A stretch of DNA of 64,000 nt from an uncultured Candidatus Saccharibacteria bacterium (GCA_938045445.1 CALIMM010000010.1:27926-91925), one strand, 5' to 3'; counted from the first letter of the stretch, positions 42,039-50,903 are shown. Program-made: numbers and translations. The notes: generated by a model not told the origin, from the letters alone.

Positions 42039-44069
42039 TTAGTTGAGTGTCGTGAGTCGTTGATTGCGTTGCACGGTTGCCTGGAGCTCCGGGTAGTGTT
42101 CGAGTGAATCGCCACTGGCGATAAAGGCTTGCGCTGCTTTTTGGGCTCGGGCGATTGCCTTGCTGTCGGCCAGGCTCGCAATGCGCAGATTGAGTGCGCC
42201 ATGCTGAGCTTTGCCGTAAATTTCGCCCGGGCCGCGGAGCTGCATGTCGACTTCTGCTAAGTGAAAGCCGTCGCTAGAAGCCTCCAACTCGCGCAGACGC
42301 TGGCTCGGCCTACTATGGTTATTAAGCAAAAGATAGCAGTAGCTCTGGCGTGTGCCACGTCCCACTCGGCCACGCAGCTGGTGGAGCTGGGCAAGACCAA
42401 ATCGCTCAGCATCCTCGATCATCATCACTGTCGCATTTGGCACATCAACACCAACTTCTACTACTGTGGTACTCACGAGAATATCATACGCATGCTGGTG
42501 AAATTCTTGCATCACCCGTTCTTTGTCAGCAGGCTTCATCTTGCCGTGAAGCAAGCCAATTCGCCATCGGCCTAAAGTGCTACTCTTGAGATGGCGTACA
42601 GTTGTCTCAACACTGCGCGCGTCATTGTCGGGGTTGTCATCGATGAGGCTGCAGACGACATAGGCTTGGCTGCCGGCCTCGAGCTCCTTCGTGACGCGTT
42701 GGTATAGGGCTGGGCGCGAGGCGGGAGAAATAATTTTGGTAATGATCGGCTGGCGACCGGCAGGGCGCTGGCTAATGATGCTAATATCGAGCTCGCCATA
42801 GACGGTCAGGGCAAGGCTACGGGGGATTGGTGTCGCTGTCATAGCAAGCAGGTGTGGCATATGGCCGGATTTATCAAGGAGCTTCTGGCGCTGCATCACG
42901 CCAAAGCGGTGCTGCTCGTCGATGACAACAAAGCCAAGCTGCGCAAAGTTCACTGAGTCTTGGATGAGTGCGTGCGTTCCTACTACGATATCTACCTCGC
43001 CGCGTGCAATTCGCTGCACAAGCTCACTACGCACAGCACCGGTCACGCTGCCAGTCAGTAGCCCAACTTTGATACCAAAGGGCGTAAGTAATGTATCGAG
43101 CGTGGCGGCGTGCTGACGGGCAAGAATCTCTGTCGGTGCCATCAAGGCGGTTTGGTAGCCAGCACTGGCAGCCTGGCGAGCGGCCAGGCCAGCGACCACT
43201 GTTTTGCCACTCCCCACGTCACCTTGGAGGAGGCGATTCATTGGTGTACTACGCTGAAAGTCTTGCAGGATATCCCAGGCTGCTCGGCGTTGATCGTCTG
43301 TGAGAGTAAAGGGTAGAGCACTCACAAATGATTTTACAATAGCTTGCTCAAACGGTATGACATAGCCTTGGAGCTGAGCGTGCGCCTGGCGATTGAGCTG
43401 ACTAGCAAGCAGTAAGCTAAAGAGTTCCTCAAAGGCAAAGCGCTGGCGTGCTCTTGCGACATCCTCTGATGTGGTAGGGAAATGTATCGCAAGCAGCGCC
43501 TCGCTCCGGCTCATTAAGCCTTCCCGTGCGACAATCTGCGGAGGGAGTGTCTCGGGTAGCATTGTGATCAGTGGTCGTAGTTCAATGAGCAATTTGCGTA
43601 CCAGCTGGCTCTTGAGGCCGTGCACTGCGTGGTAGATGGGCAGCAGGTTGGTGTCATGTTGGACAAGCTCTTTGACACGCTCGGCACTTGGGTTGGTGAG
43701 CTGGTAGCGGCCATTCTTATACTCAAATTGTCCCCGAAAGTAACATTCATCCCCACTCGCGAGCTGCTGTACTCGATACGGCTGGTTAAACCACACGGCG
43801 TTGAGCTTGCCCGAGCTATCTGCCAGTACTGCTGTGGTAATGCGGAGACCACGCCGCACCGTGCGCGTGCTGATTGATTCGCAGCGCGCCGTGATCGTCA
43901 CATTGCCTGGTGTCAGTGTTGCGATTGAGCTCGCCGCAGTAAAATCATCGTGCTTGCGTGGCAAAAACATAATGAGATCATTGACAGTCAAGAGCCCAGC
44001 CTGAGCCAGTTGCTCAGCTGTTTTTGGCCCAACGCCTTTGATCTGAGAGAGCTGTGTCGATAAGTTCAC
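42039..44069 (-). CDS. recG: ATP-dependent DNA helicase RecG
   Basis: This 676-residue helicase remodels stalled forks and recombination intermediates. It has an N-terminal helix-hairpin region (I-K-G-V-G-P-K-T-A), an OB-fold wedge domain (about 50-150), and Walker A G-D-V-G-S-G-K-T near 285. The DEAH-type motif is I-D-E-Q-H-R-F-G near 390, followed by a helicase C domain with Q-L-R-G-R-V-G-R-G. The start is taken as GTG at 44069 because TACAAT ends 6 nt before it; a nearby ATG is out of frame. Confidence 0.95.
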   Translation of the reverse strand: MNLSTQLSQIKGVGPKTAEQLAQAGLLTVNDLIMFLPRKHDDFTAASSIATLTPGNVTITARCESISTRTVRRGLRITTAVLADSSGKLNAVWFNQPYRVQQLASGDECYFRGQFEYKNGRYQLTNPSAERVKELVQHDTNLLPIYHAVHGLKSQLVRKLLIELRPLITMLPETLPPQIVAREGLMSRSEALLAIHFPTTSEDVARARQRFAFEELFSLLLASQLNRQAHAQLQGYVIPFEQAIVKSFVSALPFTLTDDQRRAAWDILQDFQRSTPMNRLLQGDVGSGKTVVAGLAARQAASAGYQTALMAPTEILARQHAATLDTLLTPFGIKVGLLTGSVTGAVRSELVQRIARGEVDIVVGTHALIQDSVNFAQLGFVVIDEQHRFGVMQRQKLLDKSGHMPHLLAMTATPIPRSLALTVYGELDISIISQRPAGRQPIITKIISPASRPALYQRVTKELEAGSQAYVVCSLIDDNPDNDARSVETTVRHLKSSTLGRWRIGLLHGKMKPADKERVMQEFHQHAYDILVSTTVVEVGVDVPNATVMMIEDAERFGLAQLHQLRGRVGRGTRQSYCYLLLNNHSRPSQRLRELEASSDGFHLAEVDMQLRGPGEIYGKAQHGALNLRIASLADSKAIARAQKAAQAFIASGDSLEHYPELQATVQRNQRLTTLN

Positions 44070-44075
44070 ATTTTT

Positions 44076-44081
44076 ATTGTA
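44076..44081 (-). promoter_or_regulatory. -10 of recG
   Basis: TACAAT on the minus strand followed by six nt and GTG at 44069. This is the leaderless geometry with a non-ATG start. Confidence 0.55.
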
Positions 44082-44144
44082 CCGCACCTGGTGCAAATGC
44101 GCTGCCCTGTGCTATAGTATAAGCAGTAAGCTAACGGGGGAAAT

Positions 44145-45743
44145 GTGAGTAAAATTGCAAATTATTTACGCAGTCATATTGCCGGGTCTGTTTCGACTCG
44201 GGCCGATTGGCGTGCGTCAGTCAGTGCAGATGCCGGTATTCTAGCCGCAACGCCAGAACTCGTGGTGGCGCCGCGCGTTGTGAGTGATATTCGCAAGATT
44301 ACCCGTTTTGCCTGGCAAATGGCTGAGAAGGGCCACACTATACCAGTTGTCACACGCGGCGCTGGCTGTGGTGCGCTGGGTGGTGCCGTGGGCCAGGGGA
44401 TACTGCTCGATACAACAGCTCTCGACACGATCTTTGAATATGATGGCAAATCGCAGCGGGTTCGCGTCCAGCCAGGTGTACCAGCACGCAGTGTAGCGGC
44501 AGCACTGAGCATGCATGGTGCTGGTGTTGGGCCACTGACTGGCCAGCGAGGTACAGTTGGTGGAGTTATTGCAGCTGGTGCACGCGGGACGCTCCTCAGC
44601 CGAGCGACCGATCCAGCTGAAGCGATTGATCAGATCGAGGTTGTACTCGCCAACGGTGACGTTATGCAGACAGAGCGTCTCTCGCGGCGTGAGCTCAGCC
44701 GGCGCAAGGGTTTGCCTGGGTTTGAAGGGGATATTTATCGTCGTGTCGATGCGATTATTACTGATAATGCAGCGCTGATCGAGCAGATTAACCCCAATGA
44801 TACGTCTGGTTATAGTGGTATTGCACGGGTCAAGCAACCGGACGGGACGTTTGACCTTGGGCCGCTCTTTGTGGGGAGCGAGGGAACGCTAGGGATCATT
44901 GACGAGCTTATTCTCAAGACAGAATTCTTTAGCTTTCGCAAGACAATGGCAGCTCTGGTATTTCGGAATAGTAGCGATGCTCAGGCTGCGATTGATGATA
45001 TTGACGCACTCCAACCAGCACAGCTTAGCTATCTCGACGCAGCGATTTTTGAGCAGCTCCGCCGCGATGGCAAGAAGTATGCTTTTTATGAGGCAGCTGC
45101 CCAGCAGTTTACGCCGCAGGCAGTTTTGCTCGTGACACTCGATGACTTTAACACTCGGACACGTGCTCGCAAACAGGCCAAGCTTGAGCAGCTGCAATCT
45201 GTGGGTGAGACGGTCGTCACTATCGCTGAAGATGACGGTGATGAAGATGTAGCGGCAGGGTTTGCTGCGCTTGATCAGTATCGCTGGCCCGATGCCGCGC
45301 ATGTTGGGGCACCGCGCTTGTTTGAGGGGTTTTATGTGCCGCCGCAGCGCTTCGAAGAATTTGCTCGGGCGCTCATGCCGCTTGCTCGGGCGCTGCAGCT
45401 ACCACTACCTCTTGCTGGCTATCCTAGCTTGAATCTCTATGGCGTCTATCCGCGCCTCTCGCTCCGCAAAGTGAGTGATAAGCAAAAGATTTTTAAGCTC
45501 TACGACGAGCTCACTAAGCTGCTTGCGCTATACGACGGTCATTTGGTGATGAGCGGTGGTGAGGGCCGGCTCAAAACTCGTTTTGTGCGCGCCACGCAAA
45601 ATCCAGACCTTACAGCTCTCTATCAGCAAATCAAGCAGCTCTTTGACCCTCACGGCATTCTTAATCCTGGCACGAAAACCACTTTGCAAGCTCGCACCAT
45701 TACTGCAATGCTACGCAATGAATATACAGTGGATTGGCGATAA
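44145..45743 (+). CDS. FAD-linked oxidase (GlcD/lactate-dehydrogenase-like)
   Basis: This 532-residue protein has a PCMH-type FAD-binding domain (about 35-215) with P-V-V-T-R-G-A-G-C-G-A-L-G-G and the T-V-G-G-V-I-A-A-G-A-R-G-T loop. A substrate/cap domain follows (about 230-520) with the V-G-S-E-G-T-L-G-I motif near 244 and an H-G-I-L-N-P-G end that is standard for glycolate or D-lactate oxidases. It oxidises a 2-hydroxy acid, exact substrate unknown. The start is GTG, with GGGGGAA upstream. No partner iron-sulfur subunit lies next to it. Confidence 0.88.
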   Translation: MSKIANYLRSHIAGSVSTRADWRASVSADAGILAATPELVVAPRVVSDIRKITRFAWQMAEKGHTIPVVTRGAGCGALGGAVGQGILLDTTALDTIFEYDGKSQRVRVQPGVPARSVAAALSMHGAGVGPLTGQRGTVGGVIAAGARGTLLSRATDPAEAIDQIEVVLANGDVMQTERLSRRELSRRKGLPGFEGDIYRRVDAIITDNAALIEQINPNDTSGYSGIARVKQPDGTFDLGPLFVGSEGTLGIIDELILKTEFFSFRKTMAALVFRNSSDAQAAIDDIDALQPAQLSYLDAAIFEQLRRDGKKYAFYEAAAQQFTPQAVLLVTLDDFNTRTRARKQAKLEQLQSVGETVVTIAEDDGDEDVAAGFAALDQYRWPDAAHVGAPRLFEGFYVPPQRFEEFARALMPLARALQLPLPLAGYPSLNLYGVYPRLSLRKVSDKQKIFKLYDELTKLLALYDGHLVMSGGEGRLKTRFVRATQNPDLTALYQQIKQLFDPHGILNPGTKTTLQARTITAMLRNEYTVDWR

Positions 45744-45827
45744 AACTTTGTGGAGGAAATATACTTGCTATCTGTAGCAATTGATTTCTTTGTCGTCCCT
45801 CAATAAAATGGAGAAAGAAAGAGGCTA

Positions 45828-46208
45828 ATGAATATGAGTGTCGATCAACGAATAATATCCCGTAACCCTGCCACCAACGAACCAATCTGGTCTGGAAGTC
45901 TTGCGGATGACGCTGCGATTGTGCAGGCTGTTTCTGTCGCAACACAGTTTGGGCTTGCTGCTGGCATCGTCACTCGTGGGTGTGCACAATACGAAGCGTT
46001 TTACCAGCAAACAAAAGCAGGTATCGTCAACTGGAATCAGCCACTAACTGGCGCAACGACTGCGGCACCATTTGGCGGAGCGAAGGCTAGTGGTAATTAC
46101 CGATCGGCTGGATTCCTGTCGGTTGACTACTGCTCATACCCATGCGCGTCGATTGAGGATGCGTCACCAGCAGTCCCAACGACGTTGCCGGCTGGGGTGG
46201 TGTATTAA
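45828..46208 (+). pseudogene. astD: Internally deleted remnant of an AstD-type aldehyde dehydrogenase
   Basis: The 126-codon frame aligns with both ends of succinylglutamate-semialdehyde dehydrogenase but not its middle. Residues about 9-36 match the N-terminal R-N-P...W-x-G...A-D-A-A region. From F-G-L-A-A-G (about 40) to the end it matches the C-terminal A-G-I-V-N-W-N-x-P-L-T-G, P-F-G-G...S-G-N and D-Y-C segments. Some 350 codons, including the catalytic Cys and Glu and most of the NAD site, are missing. The junction is in frame and no stop interrupts it, so a short product may still be made. Dehydrogenase activity is not possible. Confidence 0.8.
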
Positions 46209-46222
46209 ATAACTAAAGTGAG

Positions 46223-46250
46223 TTGACATAGATAGTAAATGGTGTATGAT
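46223..46250 (+). promoter_or_regulatory. Promoter of the 292-residue membrane protein gene
   Basis: TTGACA (46223-46228), 16 nt, TATGAT (46245-46250), 6 nt, ATG at 46257. It selects this ATG over an upstream in-frame candidate. Confidence 0.65.
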
Positions 46251-46256
46251 AGTGCC

Positions 46257-47135
46257 ATGAAACAATCCTACTCTGTAGCGCAATTGCGAAGTGTCCTGCT
46301 CTATCTATCAATTGGATTGCTAACATTGTGCGCACTTCTCGGGATTCTTGCAGTATTATCGCAAGAAATTGATTGGCGAATCCTATTCACGACGTTTTGC
46401 GCCGCAATCGCATCATTAATTGCTATGAGCAACATATCGCGACTTACGGATAACCGAATAGTTATAAAAATTCTATCCATTATGTCGATCATCCTCAATG
46501 TTCAGTGGTTTACTGGTATGTTTGTTATCCAGTGGAATCTCTATCGGTTTCTTAGTTTTTGTCGTCCTTCTGTCAGTACGGGGAGTCGATATAATAGACA
46601 TTATAGCGACTATAGCAACTATGACTACGAAGGTCATGTTCAGACACAAATATGCAGCGACTTCCTCTCGATTACGACGAAGCTTACGCTCACAGCATTA
46701 ATTATTGCACTGCTCATTACACTTAGCGTAAAGACCTTGTCATACGCCAACAAAAACTCTTTCATCATAGGAATGAAAATGATGACGGTTACTTGCGCCA
46801 GTCTTTTAAGTATGGCATGTTTGAGTATGATATGGTTTAATGTGCGAGATACGTCAAGTACGCTACGTTTTTTGGTAGTTTTTGGTATACTCACTGTATT
46901 TGGTTTAATAGTAACGCCTATTTTGGTACATCTAGAGAAGGTACAGCGCTACCTCCAACCTACACAATCAAATACACTAGTACAGAATGAGCAGCAGCTT
47001 CGGTACGAGATTGAACGCCAAGTGCGAGCACAAATTGCTGCTGAGCAGCAAGCAGCAAAAGCGGAGGAACAAGCTCAAGTACCTCCCACAGCTTCGAATG
47101 AAGATGGTGCAATGCATGATGTGCAGCCTGATTGA
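46257..47135 (+). CDS. Polytopic membrane protein of unknown function
   Basis: This 292-residue protein has about six hydrophobic segments (around 14-34, 40-58, 70-92, 135-158, 170-190, 200-222). A polar Tyr/Ser/Arg-rich loop lies around 105-125, and the cytoplasmic Gln/Glu/Ala coiled-coil tail spans about 235-292. No family was recognised. The base composition is clearly more AT-rich than in the housekeeping genes, in line with an accessory or fast-evolving gene. Confidence 0.65.
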   Translation: MKQSYSVAQLRSVLLYLSIGLLTLCALLGILAVLSQEIDWRILFTTFCAAIASLIAMSNISRLTDNRIVIKILSIMSIILNVQWFTGMFVIQWNLYRFLSFCRPSVSTGSRYNRHYSDYSNYDYEGHVQTQICSDFLSITTKLTLTALIIALLITLSVKTLSYANKNSFIIGMKMMTVTCASLLSMACLSMIWFNVRDTSSTLRFLVVFGILTVFGLIVTPILVHLEKVQRYLQPTQSNTLVQNEQQLRYEIERQVRAQIAAEQQAAKAEEQAQVPPTASNEDGAMHDVQPD

Positions 47136-47210
47136 TGAATTAACAATGGGTGATTATACTCCCGATAATGATGGGTGATGCTGAATGCAAGAGGTGATGG
47201 GTGTTGCAGA

Positions 47211-47239
47211 TTGACGGCAACTCAATAATTCCCTATGAT
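47211..47239 (+). promoter_or_regulatory. Promoter of the 199-residue membrane protein gene
   Basis: TTGACG (47211-47216), 17 nt, TATGAT (47234-47239), 6 nt, ATG at 47246; leaderless geometry. Confidence 0.65.
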
Positions 47240-47245
47240 CAAATC

Positions 47246-47845
47246 ATGCATACATTTCGCCATAAATACCTGACTGTCATTCTCCTATCCCTTGCATTAG
47301 CGATACTATCGCTTGTCAGCAATATCTACTTTCCCCAAGAAATGGAAGGGCAGTGGCAGCTATACTCTTGTATCCGCAAGATATTTAGTAAGTTATTTAA
47401 TGCAGGTGTCGTCTGGGCGGCGTTGCCATTCTTGGCAGGGTGGAGATCTCAAGGCTTGGTAAAAGCGGCGATCAGTGGCGCTGCCATTGCAGAACTCACA
47501 CTGCTACTCCATTACGGTATTGGCTATCTTATTGGGGTGTATGACTCCACAGTATTTATGGCGAATTCATTTTGGTTTATTGCTGCTCTTGTGCTATGTG
47601 CACTACTAGGGGTATGCGGCTGGATTGCAGCTTTGCCAAAAAAGTCATCGCGTATATTCTGGTTTATCCTGCCAATAGGGGCAATTTTTGAGCCCTTTGT
47701 GACTCGAAAACTAATACCATACTCAATAGTTCGGCCATGGCCTGAAGTATATTCAGATTACATTAGCGGTGCTGTGCTGTTGGTTGTTGGTATCGTTGGT
47801 ATGATTCTTGTGAGATTAAAGCAGGGAAGTAATGAGCAAAGATAA
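47246..47845 (+). CDS. Polytopic membrane protein, DUF6518-like pattern
   Basis: This 199-residue protein has five to six membrane segments (about 8-27, 45-64, 70-95, 103-125, 132-150, 170-190). Conserved-looking G-I-G-Y and P-I-G-A-I-F-E-P-F turns recall small permease-like DUF6518 proteins, but I am not sure of this. It lies in the AT-rich accessory stretch, with its own promoter. Confidence 0.6.
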   Translation: MHTFRHKYLTVILLSLALAILSLVSNIYFPQEMEGQWQLYSCIRKIFSKLFNAGVVWAALPFLAGWRSQGLVKAAISGAAIAELTLLLHYGIGYLIGVYDSTVFMANSFWFIAALVLCALLGVCGWIAALPKKSSRIFWFILPIGAIFEPFVTRKLIPYSIVRPWPEVYSDYISGAVLLVVGIVGMILVRLKQGSNEQR

Positions 47846-47858
47846 GAGCTTAGAGTAC

Positions 47859-48173
47859 TTATGACTGTTTTACATTCCCTGATGGGGGATATATACAGCC
47901 AGGTGATGGCACAGTTGGGTCAACAAAAACGCAGTAGGCGCTCACAACCCTCTTTTTAGGTTGAATAGCTTTCCTAAATTCCCCATAAAATAACGAGAGT
48001 CTATCTACTGTCTTGCGACCAAAAACTTTATCTATTGCAAGACGTCCAATGCTTTTGGGTGTTGACTGGGCGTCTGGCTGAGCTTCTATGTCGCTTTTTT
48101 CGGAAGTATTCCAAGGCAGTAGATCATTTTCTGGCTGCTTTGGTACATCCTGGGGGGGTAGAGCTCCACACAT
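47859..48173 (-). CDS. Possible small hypothetical protein
   Basis: This 104-codon minus-strand frame encodes a Pro/Asp-rich N-terminal half and a basic middle (F-G-R-K-T-V-D-R-L...K-K-R). No domain, span or ribosome site is clear. A TTAAAT string 6 nt before the ATG fits the leaderless pattern only weakly. It fills an otherwise empty gap, which is the main reason to list it. Confidence 0.4.
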   Translation of the reverse strand: MCGALPPQDVPKQPENDLLPWNTSEKSDIEAQPDAQSTPKSIGRLAIDKVFGRKTVDRLSLFYGEFRKAIQPKKRVVSAYCVFVDPTVPSPGCIYPPSGNVKQS

Positions 48174-48347
48174 AGCTATATTTAATCACAGCTAACATAG
48201 TAACGCAATGCTGCAGTCGAAGGGATAGTTGTTGTGGATTGATGGCTTATCAAAATAGCCTATACACCCCTTCTGCGAATAGAATAACCTATCTATCAAA
48301 AAGCACTACTAGAGGTACTTAGCCTCTCTTTAATAATAAATGCATTG

Positions 48348-48899
48348 TTATATTTCGGACAACCGATACAAAAAAGCACCAGTCTTCTGATTAATACAGA
48401 CTACATCAAGCTCCGCATCATTTCCGCGAGAGCGCGTTATACAGCGGGCATCAGGCGCAATAGCTTGAAGAAAAAGATCGCGAGCAGTTGGTTGCCCAAA
48501 CGTTGGGAGATGAAGATAGCTACCACCAACGGCATTGTCTACATCATCAGCACGCGTCAGACCGGCATGAACAGACTGGTCGTCTGGTGATTCCCAACGG
48601 CTACAGCCGCGTGGGCAGTCTCGAAACACCCGCTCCGGCAAGGATATTGTTCCTTGACTAGATGTGGGGCGGATGCGTCCAATTACTGTCCCATCGGGGT
48701 CAGCGTGAAGGCCCAAATAATGCATTGTGTTGCCTGAGTCGTAGGTGATATCGACGCGCTGCGTCACCTCCTCCGTCACGATACGCGCAAAAGTACCGCG
48801 GGCGCTCCACGGGCCGTAATTGAGAAATAGGGTCAAGCAGAGAATGACGAGTAGGGTAAAGGTGAGACGTTTGTAGTGATGAAGAAAACGAGCAGACAT
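48348..48899 (-). CDS. Membrane-anchored extracytoplasmic protein, paralogue of 55641-56249
   Basis: This 183-residue protein has one N-terminal span (about 12-32). The outer domain carries C-P-R-G-C-S-R-W near 95, and later C and V-C-I-N-Q-K-T-G-A-F-L-Y near the C-terminus. The same order (C-x3-4-C-S-x-W, then C, then C-x3-K-T-G-x-F-x-Y) occurs in the protein at 55641-56249, so the two look like divergent paralogues. Four Cys suggest two disulfides outside the cell. The ATG at 48899 follows TATAAT by 9 nt. Confidence 0.65.
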   Translation of the reverse strand: MSARFLHHYKRLTFTLLVILCLTLFLNYGPWSARGTFARIVTEEVTQRVDITYDSGNTMHYLGLHADPDGTVIGRIRPTSSQGTISLPERVFRDCPRGCSRWESPDDQSVHAGLTRADDVDNAVGGSYLHLPTFGQPTARDLFLQAIAPDARCITRSRGNDAELDVVCINQKTGAFLYRLSEI

Positions 48900-48908
48900 A
48901 ATTACTGC

Positions 48909-48914
48909 ATTATA
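48909..48914 (-). promoter_or_regulatory. -10 of the 183-residue envelope protein gene
   Basis: TATAAT on the minus strand, 9 nt before the ATG at 48899. Confidence 0.55.
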
Positions 48915-48938
48915 CAATATAATTGCAGAAATAGTGAA

Positions 48939-49607
48939 TTAATCCGCTACCCGTACTCCCATAAAATTCGCCCACTCAGTATACCCTCGGGTTCCATCAT
49001 TGAGCATCGGGCGAACGATACGGATATCGATTCGGTCGATGCGGAACCCAGCCTCCTCGAGCATACGACGCGGGATGTCTATTGTCTTGTAATGCTGAAA
49101 GAATCGCCCAGACTGCGCGTAATCGGTGGCTGTTAAACGCTCAAAGCGAAGCCCCTGGTCGGATATAGCAAAGTTTGCAAGGAATGCACCACCAGGGACA
49201 AGAGCGGCACGGATTGACGCAAGAACAGCGGGAAGGTCTTCTTGCCTGAGGTGTATGAGACTGGCAAGGGCAAATACACCAACGAAGTTGCCCTTATAAT
49301 CTAGTTGTCTCATGTCAAGGCATCGAGTTGTTACTTTTGTTGATGCTCCTCGACGATGTAACTCTTCTATCATTGCTGGGCTATTGTCGACTGCCTCGAC
49401 GTCATAGCCTTGCGAGGCAAAATATCGACTATACTGGCCTGGCCCACAACCTAGGTCAAGAACTCGGCCATGCGGTGGAAGCATTGCAACAAACGAACGC
49501 GCAAGGTCTTCATTGATAACTTCAACGCCATCCTTCAAACCATACGCCGGTGCTAAACGGTTGTAAGCAGCGAGGGAAGAGTTATATAGTGCTGTAGTTT
49601 CTTGCAT
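48939..49607 (-). CDS. Class I SAM-dependent methyltransferase
   Basis: This 222-residue methyltransferase has motif I V-L-D-L-G-C-G-P-G-Q-Y-S-R near 45-57, motif II V-E-A-V-D-N-S near 67, and motif IV-like F-A-L-A-S-L-I-H-L near 112. The family is UbiE/tehB-like with no clear substrate. The start is fixed by AAAGGAGG 6 nt before ATG 49607; a longer frame upstream is non-coding. Confidence 0.85.
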   Translation of the reverse strand: MQETTALYNSSLAAYNRLAPAYGLKDGVEVINEDLARSFVAMLPPHGRVLDLGCGPGQYSRYFASQGYDVEAVDNSPAMIEELHRRGASTKVTTRCLDMRQLDYKGNFVGVFALASLIHLRQEDLPAVLASIRAALVPGGAFLANFAISDQGLRFERLTATDYAQSGRFFQHYKTIDIPRRMLEEAGFRIDRIDIRIVRPMLNDGTRGYTEWANFMGVRVAD

Positions 49608-49711
49608 GTTAAGCCTCCTTTTTCTATAGTAGCAGATGATCTCCGTGCTAGCCATCGTTATAAGTAGGGCAGTATAATATCTTGATACGCTCTTATAAAG
49701 AAATGACAGGC

Positions 49712-50581
49712 ATGGATATATTTTGCGGAATAACGTGGAAAAATAACGGTGATCCTCATTACGAGATCATCCGTAATGGTGTCGTTACTGCGATCAACTT
49801 GTCCGCTGGAATCCCATTGCCACGGGGGACCGAACGACACTGCACTGGTTATTATGACTTTTCTTATGGCACTACTGGAGTACATACTCCTTGCCCGCAT
49901 GCTGCTCAGGTGGCCAAGGGACATCAATGTCGGTCTTGTCAGCTTCAAGAGGGTTTCGTAGCGCTACACAACACTAAACACCTGAATGCTGTGCCGCCAC
50001 AACTACGCAGCTACGTATCCCAAGAGCATTACCTCTATTTGGCTGCTTTTGGAGGTGGGGTTGTAAAAGTTGGTACAGCTGCACGATCACGCCATCCAGC
50101 CCGTTGGTACGAACAGGGCGCGCTGGCAGCTATGAGGATTGCGAGCCGCCCTGACGGAATAGCTATTCGTCAACTGGAATCTAGAATATCGCACGCTCAT
50201 GGTATCGCGCAGACAGTTCGCGGTAATTTGAAGACCAATCTTATCTCTACTCTACCTTCTGCAGAACAGGTAACGGCTGATCTGCATGCTGTTTCTCGTC
50301 TAGTTGCAGACGACCGGGATGTCTCAGTTTCAGACACGATTTGGTGCGATATGCTGCCGACGATCGTCAACCTGAAACAGAAGTCTGAAGAATGTCGCAT
50401 CCTGCCTGCTGGTTCGATGTCATGGAGTCTCCTTGACGGACCTTATGCAATTGGCCAGTGCTTAATTTGGCATGGTTATTTGAGCAATTATTTGCTAGAT
50501 ATAAAGCCCCTCGTTGGACGGAGTGTCGTGTTTACGGACGTAGGCGAAGGTGAAGCTCCTTTACAGGCGTCGTTATTTTGA
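49712..50581 (+). CDS. DUF2797 zinc-binding protein
   Basis: This 289-residue protein has C44, C61, C73 and C76 (C-x16-C-x11-C-x2-C), a probable zinc site with H-C-T-G-Y and C-P-H. The next part is the family core Y-L-A-A-F-G-G-G-V-V-K-V-G-T...R-H-P-A-R-W-Y-E-Q-G-A, which resembles a GIY-YIG-like fold. Residues from about 190 on are variable. DUF2797 is of unknown function. No good ribosome site exists; starts at 49682 (TTG) and 49703 are alternatives. TATAAT at 49673-49678 is the likely -10. Confidence 0.75.
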   Translation: MDIFCGITWKNNGDPHYEIIRNGVVTAINLSAGIPLPRGTERHCTGYYDFSYGTTGVHTPCPHAAQVAKGHQCRSCQLQEGFVALHNTKHLNAVPPQLRSYVSQEHYLYLAAFGGGVVKVGTAARSRHPARWYEQGALAAMRIASRPDGIAIRQLESRISHAHGIAQTVRGNLKTNLISTLPSAEQVTADLHAVSRLVADDRDVSVSDTIWCDMLPTIVNLKQKSEECRILPAGSMSWSLLDGPYAIGQCLIWHGYLSNYLLDIKPLVGRSVVFTDVGEGEAPLQASLF

Positions 50582-50693
50582 TAAATCAAATTTTAACATC
50601 TTTCATCTGACTACACGCTACAACTGTAAGAGCCTGCGCACTGCGCACACGTACTACCTCCAGTCGGCGACACGCCGATGAGCCCCACAACAC

Positions 50694-50727
50694 GAACAAC
50701 GCCCACCCTGGTGGGTGAGCGTTGTTC
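50694..50727. terminator. Hairpin between DUF2797 gene and tRNA-Leu(CAG)
   Basis: GAACAACGC (50694-50702) pairs with GCGTTGTTC (50719-50727), with an inner CCACC/GGTGG stem. There is no clean T-run on either strand, but it sits between two convergent units, so a terminator or 3'-processing role is likely. A smaller CGGC/GCCG hairpin lies at about 50665-50679. Confidence 0.5.
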
Positions 50728-50786
50728 ATCATCTGGAACCGCATCTCAGGCTGTTTCGACTGGGGTGGGTTCGGGTAAGAGCTTGC

Positions 50787-50873
50787 TGGTACGGATGAGA
50801 GGACTTGAACCTCCACGCCCCGCAGGGCACTAGCACCTGAAGCTAGCGCGTCTACCAATTCCGCCACATCCGC
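50787..50873 (-). tRNA. tRNA-Leu(CAG)
   Basis: This 87-nt class II tRNA has acceptor GCGGATG/CATCCGT, so position 1-72 is a G-U pair. The D-arm has GGTAGACGC, anticodon stem CTAGC/GCTAG encloses loop TTCAGGT (anticodon CAG), and the variable arm is long. The T-arm is GGTTCAAGTCC, with discriminator A and encoded CCA. It reads CUG. Confidence 0.95.
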
Positions 50874-50903
50874 AGATATACGCACCGCAGGCTCTTACCG
50901 TGT

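Noticed and set aside
45828..46208. A functional small aldehyde dehydrogenase or a new family
   Set aside because: Both ends match AstD but the catalytic middle is absent, so a deleted remnant explains it better.
50586..50885. A minus-strand frame covering tRNA-Leu(CAG) and its flank
   Set aside because: It runs through a clear tRNA and a hairpin; it is not a protein gene.
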